Source of the DNA: Combretum micranthum
Lineage: Eukaryota; Streptophyta; Magnoliopsida; Myrtales; Combretaceae
Direction: 5' to 3'
Assembly: GCA_024138025.1 (NCBI GenBank)
Contig: JAMXBD010000234.1
Span: forward strand, 372,001 to 436,000
DNA: 64,000 nt
Shown here: positions 13,310-24,199 of the stretch, piece by piece
Layout: the number at the start of each line of letters is the position of its first letter
How positions within the stretch are numbered: position 1 is the stretch's first letter
Notes under the pieces: model-generated
What the model was told of the DNA's origin: nothing
Seen by the model: the letters and a program-made list of their open reading frames with translations, nothing else
Databases searched by the model: none
Position numbers and translations under genes: made by a program

Positions 13310-16300
13310 TTACCAGTACGGCGAAGGCCAACCAATGTTCCCAGTTGGATTTGACTCACCATTTCCATTAGTTATTAGCACTTCATTTCCTTGTAGATCT
13401 TCGCTAAAATACGTCCAAACCTGATCGAAATAAAAGTTCTTTTCTAATTTTTTTTTTCACATGATTCGTTTTCTATTTCTTGTTGAGGGCGGAATATATG
13501 TATTTCGTATATGCTAGTAAATGTTGTATATCGAAACGAATAAAAGTTCCTGCTAATGCTATCATATCATGCTAATCACATTTTTCGATGTACATAATCA
13601 GATATTTAAATAGGAATATACTGAATACATTGGATGGTAAATATTCATTGCTCTACTTTAAAAGTAGGTGAAATCAATTCCTTCGACCAATATTTTCCTG
13701 TTCAATAAAGACAATTAAATGTCATCACTCTAAATTCATTAGAAATCTCGTTTCTTAGATTTTAATTTCTTACATTAGAAGAGAAAATATCAATTATTAT
13801 ACATTTATAAATTACCTTAATTTGAAAAAGACAATTAGAAAAGTAGTCACCACAATGGTGAATAGACATCTAGACTAGTGATAGGTACTAAGTTACTATA
13901 CCACTATAGGCGGTAGGTTGTGTAATCTGCAAAGTGTAGTGTATTGCCACCCATGACAAAAAGTATACATATCCAAGGTCATTGATATGGGTTTATAGGT
14001 AAAAAATCTTACTTTTTGAAGTCCTCACGGATATAAAAGGTTTTTTCAACCTTTTGGGATTCTCTATGAAGGATTTAAAAAAGTGATTTCCTTCAAAATA
14101 TTATATTATTATTATGTAAAAATAAGGTATTATGTAAAAGTAAATGAGACCCACAAAAGTATAAAAAGAAGCGAAGGAAATTATGTGAAGGACTTTACGA
14201 ATAAAGTGGTGAGATCTTTCAGAAGGAAGGTTTCTTTAGATGCTAATATAATATCTTAAACACCTTGTGAAGAACCTCATGGATGCGGATATTCAAAGGA
14301 AGGAGGGAAAAAAAAACATTAAAAGCTAGATTGAGATCGATTAAATGTCAGGTGGGCTATAAGATATATTAGGCCAAATTATTGTTCAAAGGAGGAAGCA
14401 GGGAAAATAAGTGCATAATGCCAAAAAGTAAATTGGTTTTTATGCAAGATTCAAAGCATGTTTTTAAAAGATTTGGGGTTTTAATACTTGTTTCAAAGTT
14501 AGAGGATTAAGTAGTCACCAAAAAAAAAATTAAATAAATAAATAAACAAAATTTACCCTATATTTTGTTCAAAGAAGAAGGGGGGGAAAAGGACAAGAGT
14601 TATCAAATTACAGCCTAAAACGAGTAAGGAATGTGACTTATATAGTTGTTATTTGTGATATATATAACCTTTTGGTTCATTAATGAAGTTAACTAAGATC
14701 ATATATACCTTAGCTGGGCTAAGGTGCCTGGATAGTTATTCTCAAGGTATTGATATTGGGAACTGATGACATGTTGGGTTAATTAAGCAGGCCCTTCCAT
14801 TTTCCGCTCCAGAATCACCCATCTAAATGTATATAGTATGCACCTACTCAAAAGATTAAATTTATACAATATATAATTACGTCTAACAAATGAAAAAAGC
14901 TTAACAACAATTTTTATATAAGGGATGAAAAAGAGATTCGATGAAAAAAAATTTGCTTACCACTTGTCGAGGGCTTGAGAAATTATGATGGGGATTATTG
15001 GCAGTGTATGCATTCAGCAGAGCCACTTGCTGTGATCTGATTTATTTATTTTATTTTATTTACAAAACATTGTGTCGATGAGAGGGTGATGAAACAAAAA
15101 TAATCTATTGAATTTATCCAAGAATGACAAAATCAATTACGTACAGAGTTGCATTCTGCCTTGAAGAGGAGCCTTTGGCACCAGTATCAATGTTAAAACA
15201 ATTTGGTGTTGGATTGTGGCTAGAGAAAATCAGACAAGAACTCTCTTTTGTCAATTTAAAATCTGTTTTCAAATTATTTACTAAAATATATGCTAATAAT
15301 TACTAAACTAACCCCTAAAAATCACATATTAAATGTACATTTCAATTAAACAAATAAAATGAGACTCGCATTTGAAAAATGCAAGATATTGGCCTTTGTT
15401 TCTTGCATGTTTTGACTGCAATATTGCTAGGGACATAATTTCTTTGTTTCTAGCATATTCTAAATGCGATAATGCTGAGGACATCTCACAAATTGCACTT
15501 TCTACATGTGGTTTGTTTGAACAACACAACAAATATTCCATTTTCAAAATGTTGCCTTAGAAGTTTATTTTGATAATAAAATTTCTCCAAGTACTACTCT
15601 AGCATTTTTTATTTTTTTTGGGTAAAAGGATAGACTGACCTTTCATTCATCAGGTTATCGGTTGATGAATTGTCCTTTGGTGTCCATTCCAGCTCGAATT
15701 CCACCCTTTTGAACTTTAAAGCCAACACATATATGCACTTTGTCAAGATCAAGTCATATGACCATTTGGTTTTATATAGTTTCATATGGGAGACTATCCA
15801 TTTTATCCCATAATCAACAAATCTAATGTCTAAATTTACAAAAACCTACAAATATAATGCATTTTAGTTTTGGCATGTCTTTTCACTATGATTACATGCG
15901 CGACATTGAGTTAATGTGCAGTTCAAAAGAGGATATAGTAGCGACTTCAAGTTAGAAGTTCCGCTTTAATACGATAATCAATGAAAATATAATAGTGGCG
16001 GAAGGAAGTTATATGTAAACTTCAACCCAACATACTAATAATAAAGGACTCATTTTGTGGCTCCACGAATTTCATATCACATCTATTGATTTTGGAACAA
16101 CTAAAATTATCTTTTGATATTAGAAAAATCATAAATGGATTTATGAGAGATATATTATCATTGTTCCTTCTAGCAAATGTACTAAGGATTATTGTACATA
16201 TGCTTTAAATGGAATCACTGATAATATCTCTTCTTCTGGTGCCTCTAAAATATCCTTCTCAATAAAGGTTGCATCAGATCCAACCGGACTATTAGAACCA

Positions 16301-16326
16301 TCATCAACTTCTTTCTCGGCTTTAGC
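13310..16326 (-). CDS. Unidentified plant gene, five phase-compatible exons (5' end not found)
   Basis: Five minus-strand exons join in frame: 16198-16326 (43 codons, phase 0 to 0), 15640-15713, 15145-15219, 14961-15036 and 13310-13420, ending in TAA. Phases chain without a break: the second exon leaves AG, completed by C; the third leaves CT, completed by A. Acceptors follow TTTTCTCTAG, AAATCAG and CGATCAG; donors include GTACGTA and GTAAGC. The encoded tail is acidic (DILEAPEEEILSVIPFKAY), then FELEWTPKDNSSTDNLM, then Ser/Asn-rich (SQQVALLNAYTANNP), and ends GNIGWPSPYW. I see no membrane segment and no known catalytic motif. I do not recognise the family. It may be a plant-specific regulatory or scaffold protein, but that is a guess. 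The start codon and upstream exons lie between 16327 and about 18400 or beyond. Intron 3' of 15640 holds a 48-bp duplication. Confidence 0.55.
15395..15490. repeat. Imperfect 48-bp direct duplication inside an intron
   Basis: Two units starting TTTGTTTCTTGCAT (15395) and TTTGTTTCTAGCAT (15443) run on through a TGC-AATATTGCT-like block to GGACAT. A further partial unit precedes them (GCATTTGAAAAATGCAAG near 15369). The stretch is open in both directions (about 60 codons each way). That is a consequence of the repeat and not evidence for a protein. It lies in the intron between exons 15640-15713 and 15145-15219 of the unidentified gene. Confidence 0.6.
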
Positions 16327-19300
16327 CTGATTTGTATCAGGAAAAAACCAAAAAAAAAAAAAAAAAGAGAGAGGAGAAAATAGCATAATAAAACAATACC
16401 AGAAATAAGAAGTTTTGCGATAATTTCAAACATTTCCTTAAATAATTTAACCTTTGTGAAAATCGTAAATATTATTTGTAAAAGGAAGATAATATGGTTT
16501 GCAAATTGTTAGTTTGATTAAGACATTATTATTTTCTTATTGTACCCTTTTATTTTTGCTTATCATTACTTTTGCCCTTGAAGTTATGGTTCGAGAAAGA
16601 GTGGTATACTTCCAAAATTATATATAGATGAAGAGTGTCAAGAGTGAATTGAATCCCACATTGAAAAGTTTAGATAGTTTATATATTTTTTTTTCACTTT
16701 TTTTTATAGGATTTTTTTTTATTTCAATTTTGAGCACTTGACCAACACAGTCCAGTGAGTTGGCAGGTCATAGGTTTTGAATAAACCCTAACCTACCAAC
16801 CTAGCAGGTTGGCATATAGGTAATGATGCACTCAATTGGGCCGATGGGTTAGCTCCGTTGGTCTGATTGAGCCGGTTTATGAGTTTAACCCTACTTGTAC
16901 CAATGTTTAATTGTGTGTTAAGGGAAATTGTGAGGAACAATGGATATTATACATATATACATATACATATCATACATATACACACACATTCATCTTTTAG
17001 GAAAAGGGAAAATGTGAATTCAAAGTCATGCTAATTCACATAGTACAGTGTGAGAGATGATTTGTATTGGTTAAACTGAAACAAAGGACTTGATGTGAGA
17101 TAACATAATGAAACGAATAATCCGGTTATCACCCTGTAATATAACACGAGACAACCAGGGATAATTGATTATTTTAAAATTTTAGATCAAAGTTGTAGGT
17201 TCTTATTCTCATGATAGTTTGGTATAAAATTTTAACCACGTTTTACATCTATACATAAAATATAATATATTTTCAAATATATTAAACTATGTCATGTTAA
17301 ACAAGGACGCGAAACATAGTCTATAAGAACGATTGTGGGAGTTGAAATTCTTAATATATATAATTTGTATGTAATTTCGGATGTCGCACGAGATGATTAT
17401 TTATCTAGAAGGTTTTTTAGGATTTATCCATGCTCAAAATTTGTTTATTTTCACTTTTCTCTTCTCTTTCTTTCTTTAGTTTATTATTACTTTTTTTTTT
17501 TGTCAAAATGAACATCCACCGATGCTTTTGGTTAAAATATTAATTGTTTAATTTATACACCTCGAGATTATAGATATGAAAAGAAAGAATAAATACCGAA
17601 ATTTCAAAATGACCACAAAAGGAGAAGATTTATTTGCCAATGAAGCGTAAGTTGACATGATAACCAAAAATAATTATGTAGAGGAAACTGAACAATTTAA
17701 TTTTTTTCCCTTGATCTGCACCAAGTTTGGCACAAATACATTTGGAAACTAATCTTTTTTATTTATTTTTCCTCTCCTTTGGTTATGCGAACTCATTTTT
17801 TTTTTTTTTTTGGTGGCCACAAGAGCTATTACAGCATAGCCATAGATCTTATTCTTTTGACATCTTATATTATGATTGGCATCTTTTCGATGTGCCAATA
17901 AATCAAAAGATATCATATACGAAACAAACTCCACAATATCTAAAGTGCTCATGTTATTTAGTAGTTATTTCTTTGATATAATCCCCGTGACATATTGATG
18001 ATTTCATATATAGATTAAGCATTGAATTAAAACCCGGAAGAGGATTATAATTATTTCCTTTTTTTGTGTCAAACATAACGATGGACAAGAAATTTTTTTT
18101 TGACACATATAAGGAACAAATTGAATATCAAGGTACTAGCATTGAAAGAAAAATAATACAATGAATCATTGGAGTTCTCTCTACATATCAAGTTGAAAAA
18201 GGGTGAGAGAAATTATATAACTTTCCTTTGTGATCCATCCGAAAATTCAGTCAAGAAAAATATAGATGAAGGTGATAAGCTGCATCAGTTAATTATCCAT
18301 TAAATCAAAACCTAGAGAGAAAGAAAGGGAGGAAGGGAGGGGGTACCAAAGAGATGTTTGTGATGAATGGTTTCTTTGGATTGTAATGTGAAAAAAGCCT
18401 TGTTTTATTAGTAGCATGGTATTACATTTTACCCTTTTATAGAGGAAAATAAAAGAAAAGCATCATTATATTTCCATCATACTGCATGCAGTGTATGTCT
18501 CCTATTTTTCAATATTAAGAAAATACAAATATAGCAAATATTTTCTCTAAACTTTAACTTTAGTGTAAATATGCTTCTAAACTTTCAAATAAGTGCTATA
18601 ATTAGTCTCTAAATTTTAATAAATTGGAAAAAAAAAAAAAAAAGCTCTAACAAGTTTTAAATAATCCCCTATACTAGTAGAAATGCCTCCAAATTTTCAG
18701 TGACTTTTTTACAAACTAAAAAAAAAAAATGTGTTTTAAGTTGTCAATCTATCAAAGTTAAGGGAGTTATTTGTAACACTTAAAATTTTACAGGTATATT
18801 CGCACTGAGATCAAATTTTTAAATGAGTATTAGTAATCGCCATAAATCAATTAGTTTTTCTTTTCAAACCATATTATTCAAAAAGAAATATAAAACAAAA
18901 CATTAGAAAAAAGACTCAAATCATCCATCCATGGAGAATGCTATTAGAAAATGATATTATCTTCTACAAAGTAAAATTCATTTTCCTCCTCTTACACTAT
19001 CATTTCTATGCATGGTTGGTTTTTCCACCAACAACAGCCATGAAATCTAACTTCATATTCTATTATCACATACTAATAAAATCACTAACTACTAGAAATT
19101 AGATTAATTTTATGATATTTTAAAAATTAATAGAAAAAAGATACATCACAAAAAAATGTTGAATAAGTGTTCTCTACAAATGAAATATCTTAAAGTAGGA
19201 AATTTTTTTCATGGTGTGAACGTTACAAATATAAATGGAAAGACTTATATGCCAGATTTTCTTATTTATGCCAAAATTTTCTTATTGACATACTACATTC

Positions 19301-19640
19301 CTTTGCATTAGTAATCTTCCTATAATAGATTAATTACATGATTATTTTTTAATAAGTTAGTTGTGAAAATAAAATTACTCGTGATAAAGAACTTTCCTTT
19401 AAGTGTTGTTTGTGATTATATCTAGGAGTGTATGGTACGGTGTTTTTCGAATTTGATTAAAACCTTAACCCAACCGTAAAGTGGATTTAGAAAATCTAGA
19501 AGCTATAGAGGGCTAAATGTATAATTATAATAAAAGGGTTAAGCCCGATAACTATAGAAGCTATTATTTAGATTAATGATAATATCGAAATGATTAGGCC
19601 TCTTTCTTGGAATACTTTAGGGAGTTTGACATAGCCATCA
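16327..19640. other. Upstream part of the unidentified gene, then intergenic DNA
   Basis: From 16327 to about 18410 this is probably intron and leader of the minus-strand gene. I could not fix its start codon. One candidate, an ATG at 17658 on the minus strand, could splice in phase but its donor is poor. From 18440 to 19640 I see no gene. The segment 18530-18830 contains short TCTAAACTTT-type modules like those of the fold-back MITEs, too degraded to bound. Confidence 0.4.
18435..18441 (-). promoter_or_regulatory. Possible TATA box of the unidentified minus-strand gene
   Basis: On the minus strand the sequence reads CTCTATAAAAGGG, a good plant TATA box. About 30 bases on begins a leader that becomes strongly CT-rich (18315-18350) and reaches CTCTCTAG followed by GTTTTG at 18312/18311, a plausible donor for a non-coding first exon. 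This is typical of plant 5' UTRs. The link to the exons at 13310-16326 is inferred from strand and position only. Confidence 0.4.
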
Positions 19641-19648
19641 TTGAGGCT

Positions 19649-20499
19649 TAGACATTGTCATGGTTCGATTCGGGTCTGGAACCGGACCCGAATCATCGGT
19701 TCCCTATTCCAAAAGTGGTGGAACCGGAACCGAACTCGTGGAAGCCGGTCCGGTTCCCTGTTCTTAGGAACCATTGGTTCCCACGGTTCGGTTCCGGTTC
19801 TAGAAGAACAGGGAACCATGAAAAAAATATAAAAAAACCAATTAAATAATTTACTTAATTTAACTAAGAAAAAATGCAAAATAAATTTTTAACTTGAAGT
19901 AACATTGAGCCTAACAATAATTGTTCATAGAATTAGTTAAAAAAAATTCTATGATTATGTATTTATTTATATACAATCACTTGCACTTTTTTAGTTGTTA
20001 TATTAGCAATGTGACACTATAAAATATTCAAGATATAAATAATAATTCTCAATAACAAAAAACGAATCACACATTGTTAAGAAAGAAAGTCTACTTTGAT
20101 TAGAAGTCTGCATAAATTTAACAATATATGATTTCAAATGTATTTATTACTTGTGTTGTTAATAATAACACATTAAATATTGTGAATAGGAAATAAATTT
20201 TTTATTATTTATACGAAAATAGTTTTAGATATTTATTTTATAATTACAATTTTTTATAATTTTCTTTTCTTTTTTTTTTTACTTTTTTTATAATTTTTAT
20301 GGTGTAGAACCGCCGGTTTTGCCGATTCCTGAATCGATGGTTCTAAAATCGCCGAGTCATGCGGTTTTTAGGGATGGAACCATAAAGACCCGTCGGTTCT
20401 AGTTTAGACCCGCCATTCTCGGGCCGATTCCCGGTTTAGGAATCGCCGGTGACGGCTCAAGTCAGTTTTTAGTTCGGAACCGATCCTTGATGATGTCTA
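19649..20499. mobile_element. Non-autonomous hAT-like element with perfect 8-bp target duplication
   Basis: The element is flanked by an exact 8-bp direct repeat TTGAGGCT (19641-19648 and 20500-20507), the duplication size of the hAT superfamily. The left terminus reads TAGACATTGTCATGG and the right terminus, on the minus strand, TAGACATCATCAAGG. Both subterminal regions (about 190 bases each) are packed with GGTTCCGGTTCGG-type repeats in both orientations. They are far more GC-rich than the AT-rich centre (about 19820-20300). There is no transposase. Subterminal motif arrays are the usual transposase-binding layout of hAT elements. The intact duplication suggests a fairly recent insertion. 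Open frames at 19641-19879 arise from the GGTTCC repeats and are not genes. Confidence 0.8.
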
Positions 20500-20507
20500 T
20501 TGAGGCT

Positions 20508-23500
20508 TGATCAACCAATGTTAACATTTCTTGATGGAATTGCGTGCTCAATTAGATCACTTACATGCCCAAAAGCCTATAAATGGCACTAGGAAATCCT
20601 AATGGACTCATTCAGCCAGCCAACAAAATGATTCAATGTGTTTATTAACTGTTGAATATTATAATCGCATGCATTCAACCTCTTTCTTTGTAAGGATCCG
20701 ACATATATGTAATTAAAATTTTACATGTCAAGTCCCCAACCATGTGTAATATATGAAAATAAGGTTGTCTAAAAACAAAGGAGTTTATAGAAATTGTTTG
20801 CTCAATCTATTAAAAAAAAAAAAACAAACTTGACAAAAACTACTCAATTAAGAGTAGATAACTTTATATAAACACATATGATAGTACCCACAAACATGGT
20901 ACTTTAAAGGTTACAAAACCAAACTTGAAATATACATGCTAGAAAACTTAGGTGCTTAATATTATAAAAGACAGGCTTGGAGATAGCCTTAGTCTATACT
21001 ATTACGTTAAACAAAACAAAGTCTTGCTTTTTTCTTTCCAAGAAAACAAAATGAAATAGTCCATCGCCCTAACCATCCCACTTATCCAGGAATGCTTCAT
21101 AATCAATACTATAACCCATATCATCATGGTATTCATCATCATTGGTACCTGTAGAGGAAAAGGTGAGTCAAGGGCCTAGTACACAGCAACGCAAACAACT
21201 ACCAGATGGTACACAATCCTAACTAATTCAATGCAAGAAACAATAGAATTATTTATCTTTGTTTAAAATAAAAATTTCAACACTGAAGTATTCAAACTCC
21301 GATTATAATCCTTGGAATTTAAAGGTCCTAAGTAATAGTAGTTACTTAGGGGATTAATATAAGTAGCCATAATACTTATATCTCCTATATAACTTTACAA
21401 GTAATAATCTCATTTAGGATTCATAGTTGTTACTCAATTTTGTATAACTTAATCCATAACATCATCTAATTCAGTCATTCCCATAGACCTGAACTAAATC
21501 ACATTACTTCTTCTTAAGATAAGCAAATGTTACACTAATGATGTTCCTCTTATAGATTACCTACTGAGCCACTTATGAAAGTCATTGCATCATTACAAGG
21601 TTGACCTAAGTGCCTAATCTACCATGTCAAACTCATTAATAGGGTTGCCGCTCTTCAGACCGAATTCAACGGTACACGCACAAACAATTCACATAAATGT
21701 TTAAGCCAATCTTTAATTAAATTTGATTTGATAATGTCTAACCTAACACTCAACAAACAAGTTACTGTGTACCTAAATAATATGATTTATCAGATAAAAG
21801 ACCTATATTCTAACCTAACTGGGTATAGGAATCTGTTAAAGAAAATCATTTCATATAAAACATGTTAATCCATAATGAAACATTAAGTCATTAGATATTC
21901 AATAAACTTAAATAAGATTCAAATCATCACACAACATCTTACTCATACAAGTTCAAATATACATATCATAATTCATTAATCATCTATCTATTATTATTGA
22001 TTTTTTTTATATCAATAGTATCAGAGGGCCCGTTATACCCGTGACAAAGGTCATGATGCATATCACGGGCAACATCACGGTTGTGATCTTGGGCCGTGGC
22101 GTATCTCACTGCCTTGTTACACCCATATTATGAGATCACGCACCTTATAATGGCCATGATGAAGAATGCGCCCGTAATGGTCTTTTTCAAAATTTCTTTA
22201 AAAATCATCTAAGAAGATAATAGTCTTTGTAACGGCTGTAATCTAGGTTGTGCCCCTTAAGAAAAAGAGGTAAAAGGAGATCACGGACTTGGTAATAGTC
22301 ATAATCAAGCTTTAAAAATCACACAAAAGAGATAACGACCCTCGTATCGACCGTGATCAAAGACATTTCATGTTTTAAAAATGAGCATCCAAGATTACGG
22401 GCCTCATAATGGCCATGCACATTAGGAAAACATGCTTTCGAGGAGATAACGACCTCGAACACACCCGTTATGAACACGGTATTAGTCCTTTATACTTGTT
22501 TCAAAAATTTCAAAGTTCTATATCTTCTAACTCTTTAATAAGACCTTACTTGGATATAAAAACATACAAAAACTAACCTATAATCACAATACCAAACATG
22601 ATCAAGTTCACTTGCACTTATATGCTCATTTCACATGTATATGTACAATATTTCTAACCTAAAACATAAATCCATCATTCATGCTTATAGAACTCTATTA
22701 TCACTTTAATCATTCAAGTTCTACTCATTTATCACTATCAAAAGCAATATACATATCAATTCATCATAAACACAAAATTCATTTCTTCAAACACCTAAAG
22801 TACATGTGCTTATTTGCATATCTATTCTAATTTACATGTTACCAAATCATCAGCTTGTCTAAAACACCAAAGTTCTACTCCTATTCAACAATTAACATCA
22901 ACTAGAAACTATACTTAAACATAATTTGCAAGAAATCAACTTTACTTACTTTTTAGATACTAAGACCAATCAAGCCTCTCTTGCTTATTTCTTAACTTAA
23001 ATTCGTGCTCCTACTTGTTCATTTGATTAGTTCTTTGCTTAAAACTTATGGGTTAAAGTTTAGAAAAGAAATTTGAGCTTGTTTGTATTTTAGGAGGATG
23101 ATAATAGGAAGAGAGAGAGAGAGACAATGGCTTTGGGGTTTGTTTTGGTTAGGATATTTTTTTCTCTTTTTTACTTTGATGCATTTTTAAAAACCTTTAG
23201 AAGATACTTAACCATTGGCTTTTACCTATGTACGTGGGGGCTTCGGTTTAGTTCTATTAAAGTTGGGCTTGAGCTTAAAATTAAAGAATGTTGATTTTAA
23301 TGTATCAAATTACACTCATATATTATACAATAATTCAATTCAACACATATATACACTATTACACCTACATATTTGCACCAACACCCATATAATTAGTTAC
23401 AACATATTCCTACATTAGAAATTTATCATATCATCAAATCAATTATTCATAACTTAATTATAACAATTTAAATCATAAAATCAACAATCACACATATATT

Positions 23501-24199
23501 TAAATAAATTAAGTTAGTATGTTTAATTTAGGTTGTTTCATTCTTCTTAGAAGATAAAAAAGCATGGATGTTAAAACATAGTCTCTTTCGACAGTTACAC
23601 AAGCCTACTAGCCTATATGACTACATTTGGACTTTTTATCTTAAGTTGCATCAATCTTTAGATGTAACATGATGTTTCCTTTTCCTTAGTGTGATTGACC
23701 CCTATGCCAGTTTTCTTTTTTTTTTTTTTTTTTTGGCCTCTGTCCTTTTTCAAACTTGAAGGGAATTTTAAAAAAGAGTCACTTCCTATTGAACTTATTT
23801 TCAAGATTAAATAACTTGGGCCTTGGTCTTCTTTAAACTTCCTTGTTCAATTTCTATTGTCTTTTTCAAAGGTCTAGTCTTGAAGTTTTAGTCATGTATT
23901 GTTTGAGATATGTAAAACATTCCCTTTGCAAGAGGTAAATGTAGAGGGAAAAAATGAGTGCAAAAGATATAGAAATGAAAGATATAAAATTTGTTTCTTC
24001 TTTTGATAAGTAGAGCAAGAGGATTGTAATCTTTTTTTTTTTTTATAATTGTAACGAGATATAATGGGGTCAGAAAAAATTTGGATGGGAAAGTTTTCAT
24101 TTCAAATAGAGGAGTTCCTTGAGTTTCATATTTTTTAATATTAATTTATGAACCAAAATATACTAAGATATTCCACAACTAATTTTTACAACAGGTAAC
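20508..24199. other. Intergenic DNA with a GC-rich repeat block
   Basis: I find no gene. The block 22027-22495 is listed separately. The rest is AT-rich, with stretches such as 22480-23460 rich in short A/T/C words and a (GA)n run near 23112. Some of this may be old LTR sequence of an undetermined retroelement, but I could not find paired ends. Confidence 0.4.
22027..22495. repeat. Degenerate GC-rich array of CACGG / CGTTAT motifs
   Basis: In a strongly AT-rich setting this block repeats words such as CCCGTTAT, GAGATAACGAC, GATCACGG, GGCCATGA and CGTGATCAA about every 50-110 bases, in several degraded units. CCCGTTATACC near the left end and CCCGTTATGAACACGG near the right end look like copies of one module. 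There is no open frame of note. I do not recognise the family. It may be part of an LTR or a decayed tandem repeat. Confidence 0.6.

Noticed and set aside
14739..14825. Possible alternative last exon on the minus strand starting MGDSGAENGRAC and ending in TGA
   Set aside because: It has an acceptor-like TTTAG and a phase that fits after 14961, but the exon at 13310-13420 also fits, has a better acceptor and a clean stop. Kept out of the model as an unproven alternative.
17593..17658. Candidate first coding exon (MSTYASLANKSSPF) for the unidentified gene
   Set aside because: The ATG and frame are present, but the only in-phase donors (near 17613-17619) are poor matches and nothing else supports it.
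19641..19879. Three overlapping open frames rich in Arg, Gly, Pro and Ser
   Set aside because: They are produced by the GGTTCC subterminal repeats of the hAT-like element and are present on both strands.
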